The notes beneath the pieces were generated by a model. It was not told where the DNA came from. It saw only the letters and a list, made by a program, of their open reading frames with translations, and searched no databases. Source: Streptomyces sp. TLI_146 (GTDB lineage: Bacteria > Actinomycetota > Actinomycetes > Streptomycetales > Streptomycetaceae). From it: a stretch of 64,000 nt of DNA. Each line of letters opens with the position of its first letter. Position 1 is the first letter of the stretch. Shown one piece after another: positions 42,890 through 50,810 of this stretch. The DNA lies in contig NZ_PJMX01000001.1 in assembly GCF_002846415.1 (NCBI RefSeq), forward strand, positions 6,944,001-7,008,000, given 5' to 3'. Both the position numbers and the translations under genes were made by a program.

Positions 42890-43749
42890 CCTCGGCCCCG
42901 GCGGACGCCCCGGGTCTGCCGGCCCTCTCGCCGGGCGCGACCGTCCTGCTGAAGCGCCTCGACGCGCTCCTGGAAGGCCTGGGGACCGGCAGGGGCGCGG
43001 CCCCCATGATCATGCCGCCGCTGCTGCCGGTCGCCGCGCTCTCCCGCCTCGACGTGTACGACAACTTCCCGCACCAGGCGCTCGTGGTGAGCACCCTCGA
43101 CCTCACGCACCATCAAGAGGGCGTGAAACACGAGGAGTTCGCCCCGGAGGCACTTGAACCCGCGCTTTTCGGCCTTCCCTCGGCCGCGTGCTTCGCCGTC
43201 TACCTGCACCACGAGGGCCGCGCCCTGCCCGACGGTACGACGGTGACCGTGCTCGGGCGCTGCTTCCGCCGCGAGGAGCACTACGACGGGCTGCGGCGCC
43301 TGCTCGGCTTCCATATGCGCGAGATCGTCGCGCTCGGCTCGTACGACTTCACCCAGGAGCACCTGCGCCGGTTCGAGGAGCGGATCACCGCCCTCACGGA
43401 CGCGCTCGGCCTGGCCGTGCGCAAGGAGGCGGCGACCGACCCCTTCTACGACCGGGGCGGGCAGCGGGCGCTGCTCCAGCGGCTCTCGCCGGTCAAGCAC
43501 GAGTTCCTCGTCGACGGCCTCGCGATCGCCTCGCTCAACGTCCACCGCAACTTCTTCGGCGAGCGGTGCGGGATCACCCTCGAAGACACCGGCCAGGCCG
43601 TCCACACCAGTTGCGCCGCCTTCGGCCTGGAGCGCTGGCTGTTGGTGCTGTACGCCAGGTACGGGAGCTGGGAGGCGGCGACGCGGGCCGTGGTGGAGGC
43701 GGCTTCCGCGCTCGGCGCGGCGGCCCCGGCAGGCGGGGCCGAGCGGTGA
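42886..43749 (+). CDS. Class II synthetase-like amino acid:[carrier protein] ligase
   Basis: 287 residues, far shorter than a true seryl-tRNA synthetase and lacking a tRNA-binding arm. Motif 2 appears as GRCFRREEHYDGLRRLLGFHMREIV (124-148) and motif 3 as AFGLERW (245-251). Cys126 and Cys243 occupy the zinc-ligand positions of the atypical SerRS-like enzymes that charge a carrier protein instead of tRNA. It should form an aminoacyl adenylate and load the phosphopantetheine arm of the carrier encoded immediately downstream (GTGA overlap). The amino acid is unknown; Gly and Ala are typical of characterised members. Confidence 0.85.
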   Translation: MTSAPADAPGLPALSPGATVLLKRLDALLEGLGTGRGAAPMIMPPLLPVAALSRLDVYDNFPHQALVVSTLDLTHHQEGVKHEEFAPEALEPALFGLPSAACFAVYLHHEGRALPDGTTVTVLGRCFRREEHYDGLRRLLGFHMREIVALGSYDFTQEHLRRFEERITALTDALGLAVRKEAATDPFYDRGGQRALLQRLSPVKHEFLVDGLAIASLNVHRNFFGERCGITLEDTGQAVHTSCAAFGLERWLLVLYARYGSWEAATRAVVEAASALGAAAPAGGAER

Positions 43750-44024
43750 GGGCGCCGGCCGGCGAACTGGCGGAGGTGGTCGCCTGGATCGGCAGGCGCC
43801 ACCCGGAGGCCGCCGGGATCGGTCCCGACGACGACCTGATCGAGAGCCGGCTCATCGACTCGCTGGGCTTTCTGGAGTTCATCGTGCTGATCGAGCGGCT
43901 CAGCGGGCGGCCCGTCGACGTCGAGACCCTCGACCTCGACGACTTCCGCTCGCTGAGCCGGATCGAGCGGGCGTTCTTCAGTGGGCCGGGCCCTCGGCCA
44001 TCGGGTCATAGCTCGGCGGGCTGA
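43746..44024 (+). CDS. Acyl/aminoacyl carrier protein
   Basis: 92 residues from GTG 43746. The phosphopantetheine site is DSLGF at Ser39, within LIESRLIDSLGFLEFIVLIERLSGRPVDVETLDLDDF, the four-helix carrier pattern. It is a natural partner for the adjacent carrier-protein ligase. The final 15 residues (GPGPRPSGHSSAG) are a flexible tail. The gene overlaps the convergent isomerase-like gene by 47 bp. Confidence 0.88.
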   Translation: MRAPAGELAEVVAWIGRRHPEAAGIGPDDDLIESRLIDSLGFLEFIVLIERLSGRPVDVETLDLDDFRSLSRIERAFFSGPGPRPSGHSSAG

Positions 44025-44277
44025 TCAGCGGGTACACCTCGAAGTCCAGGTGCAGTCCGGCGGGGCTGCGGTACAGCAGCTGCATCAGCTGCTCGTGCGA
44101 CTCGACGTCGTAGATGTTGAGCCCCGCCGAGGCGCCGACCAGGATCCAGCGGTCCCTGATGAGCCCCTTCTCCTCCAGCTCCTGGGTGTAGCGGAAGCCC
44201 TCGGCGAGTTTCTCCTGGAACTCCTCGATGCTGATGCCCACCGGGGCCCGCTTGGCTATCACCGCGAACAGCGCCAT
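43978..44277 (-). CDS. Muconolactone-isomerase-like small protein
   Basis: 99 residues (MALFAVIAKRAPVGISIEEFQEKLAEGFRYTQELEEKGLIRDRWILVGASAGLNIYDVESHEQLMQLLYRSPAG), a ferredoxin-like dimeric alpha/beta barrel. The family includes muconolactone delta-isomerase, but many members are uncharacterised helpers or monooxygenases in antibiotic clusters. With no other beta-ketoadipate genes nearby, a biosynthetic role is likely. It is last in the minus-strand operon after the MFS pump. Confidence 0.75.
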   Translation of the reverse strand: MALFAVIAKRAPVGISIEEFQEKLAEGFRYTQELEEKGLIRDRWILVGASAGLNIYDVESHEQLMQLLYRSPAGLHLDFEVYPLISPPSYDPMAEGPAH

Positions 44278-44290
44278 GGATGACTCTCCT

Positions 44291-45538
44291 TCAGTTGAGT
44301 GGGTGCGGGGCTTCCTGGTCCACGGGCGGCCCGGCGGGCATCCGCAGGGCACGGTCGGAGCGGGCGAAGCGCGCCCGCGCGAGGGTGCCGACGACCGACA
44401 CCGTCACGGTCGCGGCGGCCGCGATACCGAACAGCAGCCCGAAGTCGCCGCGTCCGGCCAGCGGGCCGACGGCGGCCGTGCTGATGGCGGCGCCGGTGAA
44501 GACCGAGCAGGCGATGACCGCGGCGGCGCTGCCGCGCGCCTCGGGCGCGGCCGCCTCCAGGACCCACGCCTGGAGCGCGGACTGGCCGACGGCGAGGGCG
44601 AGTCCGGCCAGCGCGCTGGCCACCAGGATGCCCGCGACCGACTGGGTGAAGGCGGCCGTGAGGTAGCCGACGAAGAGCAGCCCGGTGCCCCAGCCGAACA
44701 TGCCCGCGCCGGTCGCCCGGGCGTCGACGGCCCGGACCACCACACTGCCCCCGATGGCCGCCACCCCGTACGCGCTGGTCACCAGGCCCGACATCAGGAC
44801 GCTGCTGCCGTGCTTCTGGAGGGCCGCGTTGAAGAAGTTGAACAGGCCCATCATCGCCGCGCCCTCGACGAAGGTGAACGGGATGAGGAACCGGAACCAG
44901 CCGTCCCCGAGCACCTGGGCGAACCGCTCCCGTACGCCCGGCCCCTCGGCGCCCTTGACCCGGGGCGCCTCCGGCAGCCGGGTGTACACCAGGGCCAGCA
45001 GCGGCGCCGCGACGGCCGGGATGAGCAGCGGCGAGCGCCAGTCGAGCAGTTCGGTGAGCGCGCCCGCGACGACGGTCGCCATGGCGGCGCCGACCGCGCT
45101 GGAGGACATGATCGCCGCCATCGTGCGCTGGCGGCGCTCCATCGGGATGTGGTCGCCCACGTACGCGACGGTCACCGGGATGAGCGCGGCGGCGAAGCCG
45201 CCGGCGATGGCGCGGCCCGCGATCAGCAGCGCCGCGTTGGGCGCCAGGGCCGCCGCGAGGTCCGCGACGCCGAGGCCGAGGAGCGCGGTGCGCAGCACCC
45301 GCACCCGGCCCACCCGGTCCGAGATCGCGCCGTGCACCGGCTGCATGATGCCGACCATCGCCAGATAGCCGGTGAGGGCGAACGCGATGGTGCCCAGGCT
45401 GACGTCGAAGTCCTTGGAGACGGGGACCAGGATCGGGTTGATGACGACGAGGTCGAAGTCGAGCAGGAAGAACCCGGCGCACAGGACGGCCACCACCGCG
45501 CGGTCGCTGAGCTTCCCGTCCGTCGGGCGCGCTCTCAT
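44291..45538 (-). CDS. MFS transporter of the biosynthetic cluster
   Basis: 415 residues with twelve membrane segments and the motif A loop GAISDRVGRVRVLRTALLGLGVADL. ATG 45538 overlaps the stop of the upstream KASIII-like gene (CGATGA), so the two are coupled. It probably exports the product. A DFD pair in the first segment (LLDFDLVVINPI) resembles drug/H+ antiporters. The downstream gene starts 14 bp after its stop. Confidence 0.9.
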   Translation of the reverse strand: MRARPTDGKLSDRAVVAVLCAGFFLLDFDLVVINPILVPVSKDFDVSLGTIAFALTGYLAMVGIMQPVHGAISDRVGRVRVLRTALLGLGVADLAAALAPNAALLIAGRAIAGGFAAALIPVTVAYVGDHIPMERRQRTMAAIMSSSAVGAAMATVVAGALTELLDWRSPLLIPAVAAPLLALVYTRLPEAPRVKGAEGPGVRERFAQVLGDGWFRFLIPFTFVEGAAMMGLFNFFNAALQKHGSSVLMSGLVTSAYGVAAIGGSVVVRAVDARATGAGMFGWGTGLLFVGYLTAAFTQSVAGILVASALAGLALAVGQSALQAWVLEAAAPEARGSAAAVIACSVFTGAAISTAAVGPLAGRGDFGLLFGIAAAATVTVSVVGTLARARFARSDRALRMPAGPPVDQEAPHPLN

Positions 45539-46578
45539 CGGCTCACCGCCCGCACCGCGACGCAGGACCAGCTGAACCCGCCGCCCAGGCTGAGCAGCAG
45601 CGCCACCTCGCCCGGGGCGAGCCGCTTCTCGGTGTGCAGGGTGGCCAGGTTGGCGGCGGAGTCCCCGGCGCCCAGGTGCCCGGTGCCGCCGCCCAGGTCG
45701 AGGATCTCGGCGTGGCGCAGCCCGAGGCGGTCGACGGCCGGCCGGAAGAACTCCTCCAGCGGTCCGGCGCCCAGCCGGGGGAGCGTCAGGAACCGCACCT
45801 GCGGGTCGTCGGGGGCGAGCCCCGCCTCGGTGAGCGCGGTGTTCACCACCTCGACCACGGCCTCGACGAGCGCCGCGTCGAACCCGGGCTCGGCCCCGGA
45901 GGCGACGAAGGCCCGTTTGGTGCGGCGCACGTCGACCTGGGGCAGGGTGCGCGGCATCGGGCTGAACTCGTCGTCGCCGCGGTGCATCGTCTCGTACTCC
46001 GAACGGGCCACGGTGGCCACCGAGAGCAGTTCGTACGGGCCCTGGACGCGGTCCAGGAGCAGGGCGGTCCCGGCGTCGCCGTAGACGAGTTCGTAGTCGC
46101 CGAGCCAGCGGTCGAAGGCGGGCGGCGGGAAGCGGTCGCCGGTGGTGACCGCGGCGCGTGCCACGCCCGGGTCCGCGATCATCCGGGCGGCGGCGACTTC
46201 GAGTGCGGCGGCTCCGCCGTTGCACATCTGCTGGACGCCCACGGCGTTGGCGGACGGGGCGCCGATGTGGTGGGCGACGTAGTGGGCGGGCGACCAGAAG
46301 TCATGGCCCTGGTGGTAGGTCCAGGCGTGCGCCACCATGCCGAGGCCCGATCCGTCCCATCCCGCGGCCGCCAGTGCGTCGGTGGCGGCGAGGACCGCCA
46401 TCTCGGGTGCCGCGTGGTCGCGGCTGACGGAGACCTCGCGGTAGCGCAGACGGGCCGCGGTCTCCTCGTCGACCCGGCCGGCCGCCAGCGCGGCCTCGGT
46501 GGTCTCGCGCCGGTCCGGGAGCCAGAGCGTCGCGGCCGCGATCCGCAGCGGCGTGGATAAGGGCGGGGACAGACGCAC
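45535..46578 (-). CDS. KASIII-like enzyme with active-site Cys
   Basis: 347 residues from GTG 46578 with GGGAGG upstream. It aligns along its length with the product of 40703-41743, with the nucleophile Cys119 retained (GVQQMCNGG) and GGGTGHLGAGD near residue 305. This fits acyl-transferring KASIII relatives that use CoA or ACP thioesters and carrier-bound or alcohol acceptors. It is divergent from the halogenase operon and first in its own operon with the MFS pump. Confidence 0.87.
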   Translation of the reverse strand: MRLSPPLSTPLRIAAATLWLPDRRETTEAALAAGRVDEETAARLRYREVSVSRDHAAPEMAVLAATDALAAAGWDGSGLGMVAHAWTYHQGHDFWSPAHYVAHHIGAPSANAVGVQQMCNGGAAALEVAAARMIADPGVARAAVTTGDRFPPPAFDRWLGDYELVYGDAGTALLLDRVQGPYELLSVATVARSEYETMHRGDDEFSPMPRTLPQVDVRRTKRAFVASGAEPGFDAALVEAVVEVVNTALTEAGLAPDDPQVRFLTLPRLGAGPLEEFFRPAVDRLGLRHAEILDLGGGTGHLGAGDSAANLATLHTEKRLAPGEVALLLSLGGGFSWSCVAVRAVSR

Positions 46579-47080
46579 TGGGTCCTCCCGGAAAGGGCCC
46601 CGGAGGGCATCGTCAGTGATGCGGATTATCAGCAGGAGTCTTCTCCACCCCGGGATGCCGCGTCAAGGGCCGAAAGGCGCAAGTCGCGCGCCCTGGTGGG
46701 CCGTCGTGCACCCGGGGGAAACCCACCGTGTGCGGAGCGCGGTTCCGGGGGTTCATCCCTTGCCCTTTTTCAGCGTCTTTGTGAGCTTACGCCCGAATCC
46801 CTCCCGCGCGGCCGATTGTGCGCGGTCCCGGCGGGCCGCGCCGCCGCCCCCCCGTCCGGTCCGTTCCCCGCGACGGCCCGGCAGCCCCCGTACCCCGCCA
46901 CCCGCGCAATGTCCACCGCGGGCCGTGCGCCTGTGCAACTCCGGAGGGAATGGGAGCGTCCGAACGCGGTCCTGTGTTAAACAGGTCACAACTCGCCCTC
47001 TGGTGGCGAGAGTTGACCGGAACAGCACGCATTTACCCGTCCGCTGCCGTAGCGGAGTGTCGCTTACACAGAGGTGATGC
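46579..47080. promoter_or_regulatory. Divergent regulatory region between the two arms of the cluster
   Basis: 502 bp with no convincing gene, holding promoters for both the KASIII-like (minus) and halogenase (plus) operons. An inverted pair CCTGT/ACAGG surrounds GTTAA at 46971-46985, and a six-base hairpin lies at 46992-47010. TTGACC near 47014 could be a -35 element. AGAGGTGATGC supplies the halogenase ribosome binding site. Large divergent gaps in antibiotic clusters commonly bind pathway regulators, but none is encoded inside this cluster. Confidence 0.5.
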
Positions 47081-48043
47081 ATGGACGACCTGGCCGGCAC
47101 CACGACCACCGATTTCTCCCTGAGCGCACGGGAGATCGAACAGTTCCACCGGGACGGATACATCGGCCCGTTCGACATGTACGAACCCGCCGAGATGGAG
47201 AAGAACCTCCGCGCCCTGCGCCCCAAGCTGCTCAACACCAAGCGGGCGATCTACGGGCAGGAGAAGGCGGTCTCCGGCGTCACCAACCTCGCCAACTACG
47301 ACCGCCACCTCGACGTCGACTTCCTCGCCGACCACATCACGCGCCCCGAGATAGTGCACCGGGTGGCCTCCCTCCTCGGCCCCGACGTGCTCTGCTGGCG
47401 CACCGAGTTCTTCCCCAAGTACCCCGGCGACGAGGGCACCGACTGGCACCAGGCCGACAACTTCTCCAACGTGGCCGGATCCAAGCACCCCCAGATCGTG
47501 TGGCCCGAGGACTCCGAGTTCGGCGGCACCATCACCGTCTGGTCGGCGTTCACCGACGCCAGTGTGGAGATGGGCTGCCTCCAGTTCATCCCCGGCTCGC
47601 ACCGGACCATGAACTACGACGAGTCCAAGGTCATGACGTACGACGCGGACTCCATCGGCAAGGTGGAGAAGGGCGGCGTGCGGCGCGGCTTCTTCGGCTA
47701 CGACTACCGCCAGCTCCAGAAGGACCCGAACTGGAGCCCGGACGAGTCCCAGGCCAAGTCGATGGTGCTCAAGCAGGGCCAGTTCATCGTCTTCTGGTCG
47801 ACCCTGATGCACGCCTCGCACCCGCACGCGGGCCTCACCGACAACATGCGCCTGGGGTACGCGGCCCGCTATCTGCCGACGCAGGTGCAGGTCTACCCGT
47901 TCTCGGACGCCCTCCAGGAGTTCGGCGGCGAGGCCAGCCTCGACAAGTTCGGCTGCGTGCTCGTCTCCGGCGAGGACAGGTACAAGCACAACCGCTTCGT
48001 CGACCGGACCGTCAACGGCACGCCCTTCCGGCCTGCCCGCTGA
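47081..48043 (+). CDS. Fe(II)/2-oxoglutarate-dependent aliphatic halogenase (SyrB2-type)
   Basis: 320 residues, close to SyrB2 (310). The iron site reads DWHQAD: His123 with Ala125 where hydroxylases have Asp/Glu. That substitution makes room for chloride and defines the halogenase branch. The distal His244 (TLMHASHPHAG) and 2-oxoglutarate-binding Arg257 (DNMRLGYAARY) are in place. These enzymes chlorinate an unactivated carbon of an amino acid tethered to a carrier protein. The adenylation and carrier genes follow directly. Confidence 0.88.
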   Translation: MDDLAGTTTTDFSLSAREIEQFHRDGYIGPFDMYEPAEMEKNLRALRPKLLNTKRAIYGQEKAVSGVTNLANYDRHLDVDFLADHITRPEIVHRVASLLGPDVLCWRTEFFPKYPGDEGTDWHQADNFSNVAGSKHPQIVWPEDSEFGGTITVWSAFTDASVEMGCLQFIPGSHRTMNYDESKVMTYDADSIGKVEKGGVRRGFFGYDYRQLQKDPNWSPDESQAKSMVLKQGQFIVFWSTLMHASHPHAGLTDNMRLGYAARYLPTQVQVYPFSDALQEFGGEASLDKFGCVLVSGEDRYKHNRFVDRTVNGTPFRPAR

Positions 48044-48088
48044 CCCTCGTCCGACCACGGCCATTTCGACGTCGCCACATCCCGAGGG

Positions 48089-49723
48089 GTGTCTGCGCTG
48101 GAAAGACATACGGGGACCCGACTCGCCGGCACCCAGGAGGCGTTCGCCCTCCATCGCCGGATCAACCGGACCGCATCCGACTACCCGCGGGACAGCTCGG
48201 TGCCCGCGCTCTTCGCCGCGAGCGCCGCCCGCGACCCGGACGCGCCCGCGGTCGTGCAGGGCGGGCGCACGTACACCTACGGGGAGCTCGACCGGCTCTC
48301 CAACGGGCTCGCCCGCCGTCTGCTCGCCGAGGGCTTCCCGCCCGGGGCGACGGTCGGGGTGTGTCTGACGCGCTCGCCCGAGCTGATCGTGGCGCTGCTC
48401 GCGGTGCTGAAGTGCGGAGGCGCGTATCTGCCGTTCGACGTGGGCTGGCCCGACGAGCGCCTGCACGGCCTGTTCGCCGACGCCGACTGCCGCTGGGTGC
48501 TGACTGACCGTCATGAGCAGCTCTCCCGACGGCTGAGTGAATGTCAGGTACTGGCGGTTGAGGGGGAGTTGGAGGAAGCCGAGGCCGCCCCGGCGGTCGA
48601 GACCACCGGTGACTCCCTCGCGTACATCAACTTCACCTCCGGTTCCACAGGCCGCCCCAAGGGCGTGGCCATCCGCCACCGCAGCATCGCCCGGCTCGTC
48701 CTCGGCACCCGTTTCGCCCGCCTCGACGCGCACAGCAGGCTGCTCCAGCTCGCGCCGGTCACGTTCGACGCCGCCACCTTCGAGATCTGGGGCGCCTTGC
48801 TCAACGGCGGTACGTGCGTGCTCTACCCGGAGGGCCTGGTGCGGCTCTCCCGGCTCGGGCGGGTCGTCGACGAACACCGCGTCACCGTCGTCTTCCTCAC
48901 CACGGCGCTGTTCAACGCCGTGGTCGACGAGGCGCCGGAGGCCGTCGACGGGACCGAGACCGTCCTCATGGGCGGCGAGCTCCACTCGATCCCGCATGTG
49001 GCGGCGGCGCTGCGGCGGTACGGACCGGGGCGGCTGGTCCATGTGTACGGCCCCACCGAGGCGACCACGTTCGCCACCTACCACCCCGTCGACCGGCTGC
49101 TCCCCGACTCCGGGCTGCTGCCGATCGGCACTCCGATCCAGAACACCCGCCTCTATGTGATCGACGGCGACACCCTGTGCGAGCCGGGCCGGACCGGTGA
49201 GATCTGCCTGGCGGGCGACGGGCTCTCGCCCGGCTATGTGGGCATGCCGGAGCTCACCGCCGACCGCTTCGTCGAGCGGCTGGTCGACGGCGTGACCGAA
49301 CGGCTCTACCGCACCGGCGACCACGGCACCCTGCTCCCCGACGGCTCGCTCGTCTTCCAGGGCCGCGACGACGACCAGGTCAAGATCAACGGCTTCCGCA
49401 TCGAGCTGGGCGAGGTCGCCCACCACCTCGACCACCACCCCTCGGTACGGCGCAGCCATGTGACGGTGAGCACCACGCGCGGCGAACGGGCCCTGGTGGC
49501 CTTCGTGGTGACGGACGACCAGTCCGTCACACCCACCTCCCTGCGCCACCATCTGCGGACCCGGCTCCCCGCGTATCTGGTCCCGGCCCGCATCCACCTG
49601 TGCGAGGCGCTGCCGCTGACGGCGACCGGCAAGGTCGACGGCCGCGCGCTGCTCGCCGCGCACGACAGCCACACCCCACCCCCCGCCGCCCCGGCCGCCC
49701 GGCCGGTGGCCTCGCGGGACTGA
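48089..49723 (+). CDS. Free-standing NRPS adenylation protein, branched aliphatic code
   Basis: 544 residues without a carrier domain. A3 (FTSGSTGRPKGV, 182-193), A4 (FDAATFE), A5 (VYGPTEATTF) and A10 (LTATGKVDGRAL) are intact. Reading the ten specificity positions by alignment to GrsA gives D227 A228 F231 F269 L293 G295 V319 T327 F328 K, which resembles codes for Ile or Val-like residues. It should activate that amino acid and load the carrier at 49742. The GTG start is 45 bp after the halogenase stop. Confidence 0.88.
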   Translation: MSALERHTGTRLAGTQEAFALHRRINRTASDYPRDSSVPALFAASAARDPDAPAVVQGGRTYTYGELDRLSNGLARRLLAEGFPPGATVGVCLTRSPELIVALLAVLKCGGAYLPFDVGWPDERLHGLFADADCRWVLTDRHEQLSRRLSECQVLAVEGELEEAEAAPAVETTGDSLAYINFTSGSTGRPKGVAIRHRSIARLVLGTRFARLDAHSRLLQLAPVTFDAATFEIWGALLNGGTCVLYPEGLVRLSRLGRVVDEHRVTVVFLTTALFNAVVDEAPEAVDGTETVLMGGELHSIPHVAAALRRYGPGRLVHVYGPTEATTFATYHPVDRLLPDSGLLPIGTPIQNTRLYVIDGDTLCEPGRTGEICLAGDGLSPGYVGMPELTADRFVERLVDGVTERLYRTGDHGTLLPDGSLVFQGRDDDQVKINGFRIELGEVAHHLDHHPSVRRSHVTVSTTRGERALVAFVVTDDQSVTPTSLRHHLRTRLPAYLVPARIHLCEALPLTATGKVDGRALLAAHDSHTPPPAAPAARPVASRD

Positions 49724-49741
49724 CCGGACGGAGGAGAGACC

Positions 49742-50014
49742 ATGACTTCCCAGGACTCGCAGGCGGCGCTCGGTACGCCGCCCATGACCGCGACCGAGGA
49801 GGCGATCGCCGAGATCTGGCGCGGTCTGTTCGGCATCACCGAAGTGGCCGTCGGCGACGACTTCTTCGAGCTCGGCGGCAACTCGCTCACCGCCATCAAG
49901 TTCCTGTCCCGGGTCGAGGAGCGCTTCACCGTCGACGTGCTGCTGCCCGAGACGCTCTACGAGGACGCCAGGCTGAGCAGTCTGGCCAAGGCCGTCGACG
50001 AGGCGATGGCGTAG
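49742..50014 (+). CDS. Free-standing peptidyl carrier protein
   Basis: 90 residues with the phosphopantetheine site in DDFFELGGNSLTAIKFLSRVEERF (Ser48 or nearby). It belongs to the NRPS-type carriers, unlike the ACP at 43746-44024 (DSLGF). It is the expected scaffold on which the adenylated amino acid is chlorinated. The gene lies 18 bp after the adenylation gene with GGAGGAG upstream. Confidence 0.92.
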   Translation: MTSQDSQAALGTPPMTATEEAIAEIWRGLFGITEVAVGDDFFELGGNSLTAIKFLSRVEERFTVDVLLPETLYEDARLSSLAKAVDEAMA

Positions 50015-50021
50015 GCCCGCC

Positions 50022-50810
50022 GTGCGCCCCCCACCCCGCGCCGCAGCGCCGCCCGGGACCGCGACGGGCAGCCCGTTCGCCCGGTTCTTCGGCGACGCCG
50101 AGGTCACCACCCGGCTGTTCTGCTTCCCGTACGCGGGCGGCGGCACCCAGGTCTTCCGCGGCTGGCAGGAGCGGGTGCCGCCGGACGTCGGGGTCACCGG
50201 CATCCGGCTGCCCGGGCGCGAACAGCGCTTCCGCGAGCGCCCCTTCGACTCGTGGCCGCAGGCGCTCGGGGCGCTGGCCGAGGCCCTGGCCCCGGAGACC
50301 GAACGCGGGCCGTACGCCTTCTTCGGCCACAGCCTGGGCGCCCGCCTCGCCTACGAACTCGCCCACCGGCTCGCCGCCGACGGCCACCGCCCGCCCGAGC
50401 TGCTGGTCGTCTCGGCGTGCCGCGCGCCGGGCGTGGCACCGCGCACCCCGCCCATGCACACCATGGACGGGCCCACGCTGCACCGACGGCTGCGCGAGAT
50501 GAACGGCGTCCCGCCCGAAGTCCTCGCCAGCCGCGCCCTGATGAAGCTGCTGGAGCCGGTGCTCCGCGCCGATCTGCGGCTCGCCGAGACCTGGGAGCCG
50601 TCACCGGGGCGGATCGCGGCGCCGGTCCTGGCGCTGTGCGGCGAGGGCGACGACATCGACCCGTACGAGGACATGGTGGCCTGGAAGCACCACACGACGG
50701 CGGAGTTCGCGATCCGGTCCTTTCCGGCCGGGCACTTCTTCCTGCGCGACGAGGAGGAGGCCGTGCTCGCGGCGATCTGCGCGCGGCTGGGGACGGGGGG
50801 CGTGCGATGA
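50022..50810 (+). CDS. Type II thioesterase
   Basis: 262 residues, alpha/beta hydrolase fold. The nucleophile elbow is GHSLGA, followed by GEGDDIDPYEDM (acid) and GHFFL (His). Type II thioesterases clear wrongly charged carriers or release the finished aminoacyl unit; in kutzneride-like and coronamic-acid routes a separate thioesterase performs release. The start is GTG 50022, eight bp after the carrier stop. The stop overlaps the next ATG (ATGA). Confidence 0.9.
   Translation: MRPPPRAAAPPGTATGSPFARFFGDAEVTTRLFCFPYAGGGTQVFRGWQERVPPDVGVTGIRLPGREQRFRERPFDSWPQALGALAEALAPETERGPYAFFGHSLGARLAYELAHRLAADGHRPPELLVVSACRAPGVAPRTPPMHTMDGPTLHRRLREMNGVPPEVLASRALMKLLEPVLRADLRLAETWEPSPGRIAAPVLALCGEGDDIDPYEDMVAWKHHTTAEFAIRSFPAGHFFLRDEEEAVLAAICARLGTGGVR

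Noticed and set aside
47033..50203. Long minus-strand open frame over the halogenase and adenylation genes
   Set aside because: The plus strand encodes enzymes with complete motifs; the antisense product is low-complexity.
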